Assembly (NCBI RefSeq): GCF_023856365.1
Contig: NC_064540.1
Coordinates: forward strand, 5,820,001-5,884,000
Source: Brienomyrus brachyistius
Taxonomy: Eukaryota > Chordata > Actinopteri > Osteoglossiformes > Mormyridae
Reading direction: 5' to 3'
Length of the DNA: 64,000 nucleotides
Shown here: positions 1-15,100 of the stretch, piece after piece
Numbering within the stretch: position 1 is the stretch's first letter
Layout of the letters: each line of letters starts with the position of its first letter
Made by a program: the position numbers and the translations under genes
Notes under the pieces: generated by a model
The model's database searches: none
Seen by the model: only the letters and a program-made list of their open reading frames with translations
Told to the model about the DNA's origin: nothing

Positions 1-730
1 AATCAAACACAAGCATTCTTTAAAATACTTATCCATTCTCATGTTCTAATGTATTCTGCAAAACTCACTGAATTTGTGGAATTGCTACAAAAATGAGTTT
101 CTTTCTTTTGAACTTGGTTATGAAGCAAAGAGAACATTAACGGCAAGATTTTCTGTCTTTATCCACTTTGCATTTTTCCTTCCTATGCTATAAAATAAAA
201 TGAATAGTAAATAACAACATAACTCATTGTTGTTGGTTTCCAGATGTCTGAAAATGTACTAAAAGATGATGCGACCGGACAAAAACAGATACTTAGGGCT
301 GTTATAATGTGACATATGATATGGGAAATTCTCTTTGATTTTTAGAAGATTTTCTGTCTTGCAGTAACGCCACATGGTTTTTTGCCATGTGCTCCGTTTT
401 TAAGTGCAGTTAACCTCTGCAGTGGTTGATCTGCTCTCTCTCGTTGCTCCTTCCTCTGCCTCTCAGATCACTTCCTCTTGCCCCCCCCATGTGTCTGATA
501 GATACCATGTGCCCGGAGTGGGTTCGAGCAGGCTGCCGTCTTATTAAATGTTAGAAACTAGAGAAACAGATTTTCTGAAAAGTGATCATTTTCATTCAGC
601 TGGTAACCGATTGCAGGACATCGCTGATGAGTCCGGATGATTTGTTAAACGCGTCCCTGTCTTTATCATCAGCTTGCTAAAAGGCTGCACCTTCTGCAGT
701 GGAAAGTCACAGCTTTTTTGAATGTTTAGC

Positions 731-766
<36 letters not shown>

Positions 767-3700
767 CATTGGCTATAGTATAACATGCACTAATGTTGTT
801 TGCAGAGGGTTAAAGTATTCAAGTAGGTCAAGTAGGGCTGTGAGTACTGACTGGCCGAGTGGAAACTGAACTGTCCCTAGTGGGGGGTGGAGTGAGAGAG
901 AGAGAGAGAGTGTGTGTGTGTGTTTGTGTGTGTGTGGGGGGGGGGGGGAAGAGAGAGAGAGAGAGATTTTTTTTGGGGGGGGGGGCAGGTGCAATGCTAA
1001 TAACTGACTAAACAGCAATAGAGACGTGTCCTGCATCTTAAATGGCATAGTTCAGTGTTTCCTGACCCGGTCCTCGGAGACCCCCAGTTGGTCCACATTT
1101 TTGCTCCCTTCCAGCTCCCTGCCAGACAGTCAAAATTTTTGCTCCCTTCTAGCTCCCTGCCAGACAGTCCACATTTTTGCTCCCTTCCAGCTCCCTGCCA
1201 GACAGTCCACATTTTTGGTCTCGGCCTGCTTGGTGCCCTGTCTGGGGTCCCCTGAAGACCGATCTGAGAAAGACTGGCATAGCTGGTATGTCTTACATAG
1301 GAACGGCTCCGTTGCTGGGTGCCAAAGGCGCGACGCTCTCACAGAGGGCCTGCTTCACTCCTCACAGTTTCCTCTTTTCAGAATGGAATTTTGTTGCCAG
1401 TATATGAACAGGAAGGGAAACGCAAACATTTCACAACACACACACAGAGGTGTTCTTCACAGGCCTGCTACTGTAGCTCCAGGAAAACATTCTATTAACT
1501 CTGAGGGGATGAAGAACTTTTAAGGGTGTAAAAGGAAAAATTTAATGCTCATCAGCAAAAGTTAGGAAATCATGTCCACAAGTAGGCCGTGCGCTGCAGG
1601 CCTGTCTGCCTTGATGTTTTATTAAGTGGATTTTGAATGTTTTTTTTTAACGCTTGTCGTATTCGGTTTCTTTGACCGTCTCCTGTGGATGGGCCTGCGC
1701 TGGTGCTTATTGTCGCTGCCTCTGATCAGCCTCTTCTGCGTTCGAGCCGTGGAGTGGCACTGCAGAGCGATGTTGATGCTTAGAATGATAAGGGTTCAAT
1801 TTTTGTTTTTCTCAACTCTTGTCACCACATCCTGATAGAAAAAGGGAGGTAGGAAGGAAGAGAGCAAAAGAAAAGAAAACTGGCGGGGAAGTATGCCAGA
1901 CATCTGCTCTCGGGGCACATCAGTCTCACAGAGGACAGGGGGGGGGCGGCGATGCCTGCGCCGGTGTGACATTAAATGCCAAGGGGGTTGTGCTCTGATT
2001 GGTCGGCATGTAAGAAGTAAAAGTGCCTCAGGGCTTGTGTTCTCAAGCTTTCCTTGCTTGTTCTTCACTTCCTTTCATGGTCTTGTTCCACTACCGTGGT
2101 TTCCTGTATTGCAGATGACTGCTGAGGTCTGAAAAATCATCTAACGTCAGTTATGAAAGCACCTAGAAACCTCATGCTCTGCCCAAGCGCCAGCTATAGG
2201 CATTATATGCAGTGATGTTTGTTTCGAAATGCTATTCTTGTGGTGACTTTCGTTTCAGTGTCGTTTGCTGAGACGCTGACTTTTGTTTAATGTCACACCA
2301 ACAGCGAAATGAACCTCTTGACATGGTCTTACTGCACGCAGCCTAGTCTAGCGCAGGGAGCAGTGCTATGCAGATACGTAATTATGCAAATTCACTGGGG
2401 TAAAACTCTGTCACCGCACGAGATTGTCTTTCGACGTGCCACTAAAGTTTAGTGTTCCGCAGGAGTGGAGGCTTACCGTGCTTCAGAAATGATCAAACCA
2501 CTACTTCATCTTTTATGGTTTTTGAGTGAAATTTTGTCATTCATATTGGTGGTCAGGTATTACTCATTTGCATTCCAGTATTGATACGTGTGCTCTATGT
2601 ATGTGACTGTGGGAACTAGAAATCGTAGATACTGTTACTCTGGTAGATCAGCTGTTCGCTGAAAGACCCTGGCGTCACGTGACCCGTGTGCTTTCGCCAC
2701 ACTTGTATTCGCCACCCTGAATGTACTAATTTACAGCGGCGATTATTCTGGTTCATGGCAGAATCATCTTCTCGCACGGCTAGGCTGGTTACTATATATC
2801 GGTCCTCTGGGAGAGGGGGGAGGGGGGGTATGATACAAGGTCATCTGGGATTCACAGCAGGGAGAGATGGGGGGCAGGGGGGTTCAGGGTGAGGGGAAAT
2901 GGAGGGGAAAAAGAACAAGACTGAGAGAACAAGACGACATATTCATGTCCAGGCACATATTTATAGTAAGCCTGCAAGGAGTGGAGCGAGTGAGCGTGTG
3001 TGTGTGAGAGAGCGAGAGAGAGAGAGAGAGAGAGAGAGGGGGAGGTGATGGGGGCGTGGTTTGCATTATGACACTCAGAATGAGGAGAGTGTGACAGAGA
3101 GAGGAGCCTGTGTCTCAGTGCATCAGAGAGAGAGAGGGGGAGAGAGAGAGAGAGAGGCTGTTTTTGAATGTGCGTCTTCAGAGAGGTAGAGTGTGAGCGA
3201 GAGACGCTGTTGAATGTGAGGCTGGGGAATCGAACCACTTCCATGAAATCCGTGTGACTGAAACACAGTGTGCTCTGTGTGCAAGGGGAGGGAGAGGGGG
3301 AGAGAGGGAGAGAGGCGAGAGAGGAGAGGAGAGGAAAGGAGCAGAGGAGGGCAGAGAATGAGGTAAGGCTCGCTTGTCCATTATTTATACGCCTAAATGT
3401 GATGTGGGGGGTGTTTTCTCAGTGCAGTCACATGCAGAAATTTCCCCAGCGCCTCCTTGTCCCAGTGCGCTTACGCAGGTGTGAATAGTGAGCTGGTCTG
3501 TGCTGTGAGGACAGCTCCCGCAGACACGCACGGCGTGTCCATGCCGGTCGCACGGAGATTTACGGACATGGTGCCTGTCGGTGGTGGGGCGGGCGGGCGG
3601 GCAGCACTACCCCCCGTATCATTGCTCCTCTTTCCCCTTCCACGCACTCGTCCTCTTTGTACATCCTAACCTCTCTCACTCTCTCCCCCCTCGCCTCTCT

Positions 3701-5950
3701 GCGTGAATCCGGCTCGTGATGTATCGGCGAGTGAAACGGTGCGCAGTAAAGAACGAGTGACAGGCGGCCACACCATTCCTCCTTCCTGCTCTCCGTGACG
3801 AACGGGGAGGAGGGGAGAGACAACCCCCTGTACAGATTTACTACGGGGGGGGGGGTGTCCAGGGTCTCGTTGAAAATACGGCAGGTCGGACTCTTTATCT
3901 GACACAAGGGTCCTGCTTGCAGCCACCTAGGCGTGTAGTGGATTTGTGTCGCTGCCCGTTGCTCGCTCTCCCTCTCTCTCTCTCCCACTCTCTTTCTCTC
4001 ATACTCTCTCTCACTCTCTCTCATCTATAGTGCTTGGCCATAATGGTTTGGTATGAATGATTTCCTGACGACGGTTAGAAGATACCACAAAGCACTGACA
4101 CACAAACACCAAAGAGCAACAGAGAAAGTCTCTGTGGAGGTGATCGCGGAGATAGGCGAGAGAGCTCTGTGGCAGAGGGTAAAGGTCACAGTGGGGTGGT
4201 GGGGGGGGTGGGGCGTCAATGTGAGGCGAAGGTGTTTATTGCGTAAACAAGGAAGGGGTGACAACGGCATCCATAAGAGCCACGATGGGAGGAAATTAAA
4301 AAAAGAAAACAGACAGTGCCACGTCCGTGTTTTGCAGGGTGAGAAAGCGCAAGGTGGCAGGGGATTCTGCTCCGCGGTGAAATGAGGAAGTCGGCACTGG
4401 CAGAGCGAAAGCCATGCGCTGAGTGATCAGATAACGGGCCTCCAGATACAGCCACGCTCGCTGCCAGCTGCTCGCCGCCCTCGCGTAATCAACCGTGCCC
4501 ATCTGATCCACGTGCCCCATGGGTATAACTGAATCCAAAACACGTTTGTGCCACTTTCGGCAGGTGTGAATGCTGCCACAGTCTGGCACGTATGTCCTGA
4601 AATCGTTGGCATGTGCATGACATGCGAAAATTCTGTGAAAATTCCGCCCACAGGTTCTTCCCGGTCGTGGTGTCCCACCTGCCTTCACAGGACATAACTC
4701 TTCTCGCTGGAGTCAGCCAGTTGCTGATGGGTGTAGTTGGTTAGGATGGGTGTCTGGGTGCCCTGGCGCGTAGCGGGGCCTTCCTGAAGCTTTACGGATC
4801 TGAGACGTGGCATGACTTCTGACCGGGGGCAAGGCCAGGATTTAAACCTCGCTCCGCAAGCCGATTCAGAAGCCGCGGTAGGTCTCGCGGCTCAGACTGA
4901 AAGTGAGCCGTCAAAGCAAGTGCCCAAACCAGGTCTCGGAAGCTACTGGCGTCTGACATTTTCTCCCTCCAAATGGGGGAGGAGGGTCTGAACAGCAACA
5001 GCATATTCCTGCAGCCACGCATGCAGGCTGATGTCCAGGCTGATTTAATAAACTCGGGTGTGTGTGCATAACTCCCGTTAATTTCGCTCTCATGCTCAGT
5101 TAGGATGCCACTGTTATTCTCGCTAGCATGACCTGTCGTGGGATGAAAACCTCATTCGCTGCCACGTCGAACGGCAAAAAGTTTTCTGCCAGTGAAAAAC
5201 AATCACGTCGAATTTGTTGGCCTGCTGGTTCTGCTGCCCAGTGACCAGCTTTCATTACCTCCCTTTGTTTTCGCTTTGCTGGGTCTAGCAAATTGTATAG
5301 GTTTCGTCGTTTCGTTTTTCCCGGGGTGGGATCTCTGCATGCCCAGTGTTACGGTGGATGCCGGGTCCCAGGGGTATGATGCAGCTGTTTGCCCTCAGAT
5401 CAACGGCAATGCATGAACCACTGCATGCAAGCGGAAACCTGCAGCCACACGTTCTGCCCGTGGGCGGGTGTTGCTTAATATGGTGTAACTGTGTGTTCGG
5501 GGTGGGGGGGGTGGGTGGGTATTGATTGCTGGGATCTTCGATTACGTTCATACAGTCGTCTCACCCTCTTCTGTCTCTGTCTTGCAGGCGCAGACAATCA
5601 GCTTCTCTTAGGGACACAGAAGACGGAGGCAGGCATCCAGGGGAAGTGGGATCGGCAGACATTTCCGTGCCGCCATTCATCTCGATTCGACTAATAATCA
5701 GACGCTTCAGTTAGATATCAGAGCCGCCCGTTTTCAAGCTTCCATCAATGTCCCTTAGCCGCTTCAAAAGGAGGCACATCTGAGCAATTAGGACTCGAAA
5801 CAGGTACCAGAATATGAAGTGCATGTCACACACAGGGCGCTATTCACACACCGCACAGGCCTCTCAGCTGCAGGAACCAGCCAGTATTTTTACACCCAGA
5901 CAAACTGCCTAGTCACAAGTAGCAAGAGCCAGTTTCCATCTCACTCATTC

Positions 5951-5986
<36 letters not shown>

Positions 5987-6146
5987 AAACTCGCATGCAC
6001 ACGCATGCGCGCCAAATACACTGGAACTCATAACTGAAACTTTCGCAGGTTATTAGGTTTCAAGGATCAGCAGCAGTAACTCAGAGCGCCGTCTGCTGTG
6101 AAAAGGGATTCTGTTAGCGCCGGACTTTGCCCCTAGTGGTGGGACG
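1..6146. other. Non-coding region upstream of the arhgap4 start codon
   Basis: I see no exon here that extends a recognisable protein. The stretch holds microsatellites (TG near 733-761, AG/TG/G-rich 890-985, AG near 3001-3040 and 3125-3155, CA near 5957-5983), a hAT-like repeat from 1053, and GC-rich patches at 3270-3900. The promoter and any untranslated exons of arhgap4 probably lie in the right part, but nothing in the sequence fixes a transcription start. The open frames in this stretch are low-complexity or repeat-derived and were not called. Confidence 0.5.
1053..1235. repeat. hAT-like palindromic repeat, copy A, with internal 38-bp tandem units
   Basis: The left end reads CAGTGTTTCCTGACCCGGTC and is followed by a 38-bp unit (begins GTCCACATTTTTGCTCCC) that starts at 1091, 1129, 1167 and 1205, the last one incomplete. 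The same outer sequence recurs as inverted-repeat elements at 30910-31066 and 38187-38343. Copy A lacks a clear right-hand inverted arm and appears expanded internally. Confidence 0.7.
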
Positions 6147-9100
6147 ATGACATCGCACGGCAAGCTGAGGAAGGAGAGGGGCAGTCTGGCTGAGTATGAG
6201 ACTCAGATCAAAGGTAGGAGTGCTTTCACCTTTTTCTTCCTGTCGGCTCTCTCTCTGCCTTTGTCTAGCACCTGCTGCCACCTTTCACCCCGAGCAGAGA
6301 CCCGGGCACGTTTGTTAGCATGCGAGCGGAGTGAGGGTGTGCACTCGTGTTTGTCTGTGTGTATGTGTGTGTGTGTGTATTTATAGAAAGTATTAGCGAG
6401 GCTGTCTGCTCTGGTCTGAGTCAGCCTTCAGCCCAGAGCCAAATGCACCCATTGGGGGGGGGAGGGGGGAGATGGGGGGGGGCCTGCACTTTCACTCTGC
6501 GTGTCCAAAAACATCGGCGATTAGTGACGGCTGCAATGTGTCTCTGTCGCTCTTGCCCCTTCGCCGTCAAACTGCTTCGTGCCCCAGCGGGCCGCCATCC
6601 TGATTTATAGGCCCGCGCCCCCCCCCCCCGCGCGCATCGCTGCGGGATCCGGCAGCCGAGACGGGTCTCCAGTGATGCGTCATTCCTCCGAGGCGCGGCG
6701 GAGATCCCCGCCCCCCCCATCGTTAACGACACCTTTCAGAAAAGTAGCCGCTGTTACCTTATCAGACGAGTGCCGTGTGAAAACGCCCTTGTGTGGAAAC
6801 TGGCTCCAAATCAGATTCTGATGCCAACAACCGTCCCTCAGCCTGAGGCTGGGTGCTACATTGACTTTTTACTTGGTTCATTTTGTTTGGAAAAATTGGC
6901 TGATAGTTTAGAGGATAAATATATCGTAGTTTGCTGTATTTGTTATTTTTTGCAATATTTGTTCTTATTGAATACCTTGAAACTTTCAGTGCTTGTCATC
7001 TTTGACTTCGACTTGCTACTGAACATTTATCCCGCTTGATAGAAAATACCGACATATATGGTGAATCACTGCTCTGCCTAACCCTAACCCTAACCCTTCC
7101 TTCAGGGGGGGTTTCTCTTCTCCTGTTGCCCCGGTTACGTTGCTGGGTGTGTGGGTTGAGGTTCTCCCTCGTGCACGGGGTCTTCCTGGCCAGGCTTCTC
7201 TTCCATCTGTTTGTCTTACAAATCAGCCGCTTCCTTGAGACCGACGCAGAGCCGAAAAGCTGCCGTGTCGCAGCGTCGGCTTCCTGCCGCCCTCGTCTGA
7301 TCGCAGCCCTTGCCTCTTTATTTCTTCGTTAACCGCCAGTCGCTTCCTGCCTGCGTTCTCTTCTCAGACCGTCAGTCGCTTTTTCCGAGTCGCTATGTAG
7401 GGAGACCGTGTCGTCAAAGCAATCAGGACTAAATCGAATTGGACTCATTGATTGGTTGATGTGATCAGAGGGATTTTACCCCCCCCACACACACGCAAAA
7501 TGACTATGATCCAGCTGAGGGTGTACAGCTGCTCTGCCTCTTAACCCCCACCCCCCCAGAGTTCGCTTGTAGCGAAACAGCACCCCGCTGCCCCCCCCTC
7601 CTCCCTCCACATGCCAGCATCCGGACTTCATTTGCATCTCACTTGGCATGGGCTGCTGCCGTCTGATGGACGGCACGTGCCGGGGCGAGCAGCATGCCTT
7701 TGTGCTGCTGATAAGCCCCTCCCATCCCCCCCCCCCACTCAGTGCTCCTAGACAGGCCTGCACTGATCTATTTCCGCCTCTAAGTACGCATACCCACCCC
7801 TTATCCCTGTCTTAGAGGTGCGCAGCCAGCTGTCCGAGCAGCTGAAGGTCCTGGACGCACAGGTGGAACAGAAGACGCAGCTGCTGCAGGACCTGAGTGA
7901 CTATCTGCGCAGGCGTGGCGAGATCGAGGGGGAGTATGCGCGTTCGCTGGAGAAGCTGACCGAGAGGTTCACCGCCAAGATCAAGAGGTAACAGTGCACG
8001 GCTCTTTATTATTAACGTAGGGGCCAAATCCCAGTCATCAGCAGGGTCGGGGGGATGCTGACGATTGGTAATAATTCATACAGGGGTGGTGGTGGTGGGG
8101 GGGGGGGGTTGACGATAGGTCATAATTCATACAGGGGAGCTAACCTTCTCATTAGCCAATGGTGTGTTTAGAATCGGTGAGTGACAGGGGAAGGAGCAAT
8201 TCTGGCGAATCAGCTTTCACTTTGGGCCCCTGTGGCCCCACCCCTGCATACGCCCCTGCCAAGGTTGCATTTATCACGCCGTAAGTGATTAAATGACCTT
8301 TAGCTAAATTTGTAGCTCCGAATTTCGGACCCTTGTCGCCTCTCTGACGCTATTCTACTACCATCACTAGCTCAGCACACAAAATCGTTACACCTTTCAC
8401 ATATAGTGTTTTATTGGCCAAAATTTTGCCAAGGGAGGTCTTTTGAATGTTGTCCAGGTCAGGGGCGTCACCGACTGCATGATTACATCATGTTTAGGAA
8501 AGAAATCGATCATTCTGATCGTGAGGAATGGGCGAAACGGAATGCGTGTATTTTCACCGCAGTGATAACGCCCCCCGTTGTGAAGTGGACTGGCAAGACT
8601 GTTGGCCTCTCGCTCTGGCGTGATGAGCAAGGCCTGTCGGGATTAGTGCCCGCCGCGAGCGGCCAGCAGTTTGGACGCACATCCCGGCCAAGCCCCCGGT
8701 GGGGGCGGTGCACCGTGAGCAGAGCCGCGTTACAGTGGGTCTCTGTGATGGCTTACGGTGGGCGTATGGCCGAAATGTAGCCCGTTTGGCCCTGAGAATA
8801 GCCAGTGCTGTCAGCCATAGGACAGGCGCTTAACTGGGATGACAATAAAAATAATAATGATGATAATGCTGCTAATGATAATGATACCCGGGTTCGAGTC
8901 TCCGCCTTAGTCACATGTGTGTGGAGTTTGCATGTTCTCCCCATGTCGTCGTGGGGTTTCCTCCGGGTACTCCGGTTTCCCCCCACAATCCAAAAACATG
9001 CTGAGGCTAACTGGACTTGCTAAATTACCCATAGGAGTACATGTGAGAGTGACTGGTGTGTGAGTGTGTGAGTGTGTGAGTGTGCGCTGTGATGGGTCGC

Positions 9101-12100
9101 CCCCCCCCCCCTATCCTGGGTTGTTCCCTGCCTCGTGCCCATTGCTTCTGGGAAAGGCTCCGGACCCCCCGCGACCCAGTAGGATAAGCGGTTTGGAAAA
9201 TGGATGGATGGATGATAATGATGACAGCAACAACTAATAATAATAATGATGATGATGATAATTGTTATTAATATCATTATTATTATAGGTATTGAGGCAC
9301 ATGCACGGTCAAAGTGTGAGATTGTCAGTTCAGCTCCGTCATTCGCAGACCCATGATCGTAACTGCATGGTATCGCCTGGGAAAACGCTGTCTTTGGTGT
9401 CACATGACCAGGGTTCTCCCCCCCCCCCCCCCCGCCTCGGCAGGAAGGAGCAGAACGAGCAGTCCGTGGGCCAGTGCTGGTCTGTGCTCCTGACCCAGAC
9501 CCGGCAGGAAAGCAAAGACCATGGCGCCATGGGCGAGTACTACAGCAACACCCTGACCCTGCGGCTCACGCACTGCGTGGAGGACACCCAGCGGCTCGCC
9601 AAGCGGGTACTGCCCTCCGCCTGTGCTCAATAATACTCTGGACGGGGGCAGTGGGGAGGCATAAGTGGGCCGTAATTCATACAGATGGACCAGCCTTATT
9701 AGCCAATGATATGTTTTGAATCAGTGAGTGATGGGCAGGAGGCCCTACGGAGGCCAATCAGCTTTCAGCTGTTACTGATTCCCTTTTGGCCCCGCCCTTG
9801 TATACGGCCTCGACTCTGAAGGCTGCCTGTCTTTCTTAGAGACCATATATGCTTTTTGGGGTTATTCAGGTCCCGTTCTCTTGCACTAGCTTGAATTCAT
9901 GTAGCCTTCCTTTGCTGTCTGTAATGTGGGTTGGGGGTGTGTTGGACCCCCCAGCTTATCTCTGGCTCCATTTTGCCTCTTTCCTAGTCTCTCCTCTCTG
10001 AGAAAATCCAAAATTATAACTGGCAGGAAATTGCCGAGATTTAATTATATATTGGCACCATACTTTCTGTCCATGAATCATACTACTTGTGCTTGATTTT
10101 GTATTTTACTCTGCCCAATCAAATCATTTCTGGCACATCAGCCATGGATACTCATGTTTCATTGGTTTAAGTAAGATCCTCTGCCTAGCAACAATGAAGC
10201 TAATTGGTGCTTTCTGCTAACGGTGTTGGCTTCAGAGAGTATCACCAGACGCTACATTGGCCTGTCTTAATAACATGATTTTTCCCTGTTGTATTTTCCC
10301 GGTCTGCTCCTAACGACTCTTCTCCTCTTTCCTTCCCTTAAGAGTAAAGAAGTTGGTCTTCAGGTGCAGGACGAGCTCCTGAAGGTCACCAATGAGCTGC
10401 AGACGGTGAGTCCGCAGTCTGCGTAGTGATGCCACCGTCCCAGTCACCTGACCTTCGCAGGCGAGCTTCCTGCCTTGAAATCGGGCCGGGGTCTCCGAGG
10501 GGATTGAGGCCAGAGTGAGGTCACAGGCAGACCATAGTCAGGGTTGTCACTGTGACTTCTGCTCCTCTGCTTTTAGCTCAGTCTGTTTCTTTATTTATTC
10601 TTTAACCAGAATAGCTCCTTAGTCACACAGTGATTGAGGTAAAATCGAAAAAATCAAGGGGGGGGCTGAGAGAGAACCCTTAAAATGTGATATTTCTACA
10701 TTGGGCTGTTTAAAGAAGTAAAAATCCAACATTGGGACTGATGTGAAAAGATGATAAATAGATTAACTGTCCTTCTGAAAGAGAAACAACAACAGGACGA
10801 TGTTTTAAGGGAAAGGTTGGGGAGTCAGTCCCCCCCCCCGCCTCCGTTAGCAAGGTTATCCGCACCTGTGGCCAGGTTCAGAGCGTGCCTCTGTCCCCGC
10901 GTGACACTGCCTGGTCACATGGTCTCGGGCCAGCGCTGTGGGGCACCGGGATGACGTGCCCCGTGTCACCTGCTGTGTGTCCTCCCCTCCCCCCCCAAGC
11001 TGCAGCCTGCTCACCGCCAGCCAATCAGCTTGCACCGTGCCCGTCTCTATCCTCCAAGCTGCTCTTCCATGTTTACTGCATGTTTGGTGGTGGGGGGGCA
11101 TTGTGAACTCATCCATCGCTCAGGATTCCCCAGGACTTCTCCTGGGGGCCATATGGGGAGGGGTGGGGCTGGGGCAGGGCCCTCTGGACCTATTTTGATT
11201 TACGGCTGGGGGGGGGGGGGTGTTGTCTCTCATTTCCCAGGGTTGTAAGAATATACTTCATTAGAGGGCTGGGACAGACCGTCCACATCTTGCATTCTGT
11301 CACCCTGTGGCCATGTTGCCCTTGAAGTCCCTAAGCCTGACAGCTGCCCTGCCTTCCTAGTCCGCTGGCTATTTCGCATTTATTTCTTTAGCAAGTGCTT
11401 TTGTCCAAAGCGACGTGCAAGCGAGGCGGCAGTAAAGAGCAGCTGCCGTGGAGCTAACTTGGGCGTGAGAGCGGCTAGCCTGAGCTTGCAGTGAGTGACC
11501 AGTGACATGTGCATGTTAGCAGAGGAATATGAAACATTATTACAACCTTACCCCTGCAAAGCTAGTCACGCCAGCACACCACGGGGGCTGTTTCCTACTA
11601 GTGCAAACTACAAGAAAATAGTATCCGATGTTGCTAAGAGACTGTAACCGAGGGATAAATAAATGAAGACAACAGAAATTTTAGCAACAAAAACCCCCCT
11701 GTTTGCCAGATATTTGTTCTATGGCTATAATACTGCAAAAATCGGAGAGCCTTTTTAAATGAATGCAAATGGTTGAAATAGTTTATTTTTATTTTCATAG
11801 ATTTATCGATGTTATATTGTAGATGTTCTGCATTCTGTCATGTTATTGTGATCTGCAGAATTTGAAGACCTACCATCAGTACCATACAGACTGCCTTGCA
11901 GCAGAGGGAAAGCTTAAAGAGGTCGGCAAATCAGCTGACCTAGGACCGGGCCAATCAGGGGGCCAGAGGAGAAGCTCTGTGAAAAAAATGGAAAGACTAC
12001 TGGAAAAGGTAAGACGTTATCATCGGTGCTTTTTTTGCTTTTAATACACAATGTTAAAAGCATAATCATTCTCATTTGCTGCTTTAGAAGGGAGCAATCT

Positions 12101-15100
12101 TTTTTTTTAGTTGGTTTTATAAATCCATGTACAATAATGTTTTTTCAGTTAAAGACGCATACAAGTTACTTGACTATAGGGTAAAGCTTAGTGTGTGTGG
12201 GTTATGTATATATTACATTTTGGGGATCAAATGTAATAAAAAACTGATGTTTTGACATTATGGGGACTATATTTTTGGTGCCCCCACAAGGAAGAAATTC
12301 AATTCAATTCAATGTTCCCCACTATGTCATAAAAACATGCTATTTTGACCATTTTTAATTCCCCATAAAGATCAAAAAACTAAAAGCGTCAAACCTCTTG
12401 TATTTTGCTTGGTTACTTATGGTTAAGGTTAGGACTGGGTAGGGGGTTAAGCTTGTCATTGTTGGGATTACAGTTTTTCCCATAGAAATGAATGGACGGT
12501 CCCCACAAAGATATGCATACTAATGTGTGTGTGCGTGTGTTTGTGCATGTGCACGTGTGCTCTGTGCAGAGACAAGGGAAGGTGCAGGAGACACAACTGA
12601 AATGCACCAAAGCCCGCAATGACTACCTTCTCAACCTGTCTGCCGCCAACGCCTCCATGAACAAATATTATCTGGAGGACATCTGTACCATTATCGACGT
12701 GAGTGTTCATGTCTGTGGCCTCTGCCACTCGCTCCGTGATGTTTAATCGATGGCTGCCAGCCATCTCTGATTTCACACTCCAGCTTTCGGCCGCGTGCAC
12801 AAACATAACTCATCTCTGCAAGCCAGTGTCAAGTCGAGCTTCGGCTTCTGACGCGATTGCTGAGAGCCGAGTGCACGTGTTAAAATCTGTCCATCTGCGT
12901 GTATTTGGGCGAAACGGTCCGTGATTCATGCGAGGGTTCTTTTACAGAAGTGCTTCTTAGCTGCTTCCGCCTACAGTACAGTGCGTTAACAGTAACACAA
13001 TGCCTCAGTGCAGGTAAAAAGTCCCACACGTTTTTTTTTAAACCACTCGCCCCGCAACCCAGTGAAAATGGCCTCGCGACCCACTTTTAGGCCACTATTA
13101 GTTGAGAAACAGCGCTTGGGAAATGCCATTTCTCACGTTCGGTTCGTGATGCGTCCCCTGCCTCATTCCGAGCTCCGTGGCGCCCCCTAATGCAGGAGTG
13201 GTGTTCTCACATGGTGTCCTCTTCCAGTGCACTGACCTGGGCTACCACCTCTCGCTGTCTCGGGTGTTGCGTGGCTTCCTGACCAGCCGGTACAGAGCCC
13301 AGCAGAACCTGAAGACGGGGCTTCAGCAATTGGACGCGGCGATGACGGCCCTGAACCAGGCCCAGGACAGGGATGCCCTCCTGCAGGCTCACAACACCAC
13401 CTTCTGCCTGCCCTTCCGCTTCCAGTTCCAGCCACACGAGGGGGACCCGGTACTCGCCCGGCTTCCTCTATACGCGTCACAAACCCTGAATGATTTGTTT
13501 AGCCGTTTTAACAACTGTGCTCTCAGTTTGAGAGTCGCGTCCATCGCAGCAAACCTAGGATGGGGCGATGTTTCCCAAAACCTTTGTATTGCTACCATCA
13601 TCGTAATTTCAGAGGGAGAGGATTCAATACAATGATCGCTGTACCATGTGAGGATAATAATAATAATAATAATAATTTAATAATAATACATTTTGTTTGT
13701 AATTCACATTTCTCACATCCAGTGCCAGACAGCAAAATAAACACTGTTAAAACAAAATGAGGCAGTAGGTGAAAGTAAAGTAGTCATGATATTAAGCGGC
13801 CAGTGGAACAGCACAGAAACCAGCAAAAGAATAAAATAGAGGCTAGAGGCAACAGGAAGAAAAAATTGTACAAGTAAATCCAGCCACTTTCCTTAACCGC
13901 TTGTCCTGTTCAAGGTCATGGGGGGGTCTGGAGTGAATCCCAGAAGCTGCAGGCGCAAGGCTGGGAATAACCCAGGATGGGGTGCCAACCCATCGCAGGG
14001 CACACGCACACACCACACACGCACACACCACACACACACACACCACACACGCACACACCATACACACACACACACGCACACCTGTATTAATTAAGTAAAT
14101 AATAAAAAAAAAACGAATAATAACAGTAAGATGAATAAGTAAAATGAATTGGAAACACTGGCATCACGATGATGGTAGTGCTATAAACTGGCAGGTTTTG
14201 GGTTGGGGGATTGGACTCTCGGCTCTGGTTTAAGCCCTTGGTGTCATAAGCCCCCAGCAGAGCCCCCGTGTTCCTCTTTGGCCTGCTCCTGCCCTCAAAC
14301 TCTGCCCAGGCACCACCCATCTCTGACCTTTGATGCTGCGGAGGGATTAATCGGCAGGGGTACCTTGGCTGCCTGCTAAAAAGAGCCTCCTTTGTTTGTG
14401 GGGAGGGCGTCCTCGGTGTTTGACGGCTGCGTGGGCAGGGCTGGCCGTGAGCAGATCTCTTTGCCCTTCTCAGGTGTGCGAGGTGAGTGCAGACTGCCAA
14501 GTTCGCTACGAGCTGGATACCCGATTTCAGCAGCTACAGTCCAGGCTCACGTCCATCACCCTGGAGACCGAAGAGGTCAGTGTGGCCGAGCAACAAAACC
14601 AGAACTGGGGTTTTTTTTTTTTTTTTTTTTTAGCGTATTATAGAAACCGGCATGAGATGGCAGCTGGATATAACAGCTTTAACAAAGGTATTGTTATAAA
14701 CCACAAAGTGCAGAATATGTAAGTATTTATAGTTTAATACCCTCAAATAATGCTATTTTTATTTAAGTTTCACTTACGTACACAATTCTTCATATGTCAT
14801 CAAGTATTAAGAAATATGAAATTTGGCGCTGCTCAAAAAATTTGCCGTAAATTGAAAAGTTGACCTGATTTAATGTGAGCACACCTCCAAAAAAATAGAT
14901 TTTGAGGATTTTACAAGACCTGGCAGATATTCAGCAAGGTGACACAACTTACCGCTACGGTGCACCGCCTCACTTCACTTTGTGAGAGTGCCACATGGTG
15001 GTGGGAGTGAACAGTGCGATTGCGTCACCTTAGCGGTCTCGCAGCTTATTATACACGGTGTACTGAAGCTGAATCTCAGATCTCAGCAAAAATCTCCATG

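Noticed and set aside
1026..1523. 165-codon plus-strand open frame
   Set aside because: It runs through the 38-bp tandem repeat and unrelated flanks; no domain or exon signal supports it.
6347..6610. Coding continuation of arhgap4 exon 1
   Set aside because: The exon ends at the AAAG|GTAGGAG donor at 6213, and the rest is TG repeat and GC-rich intron; human ARHGAP4 continues directly with the 7816 exon.
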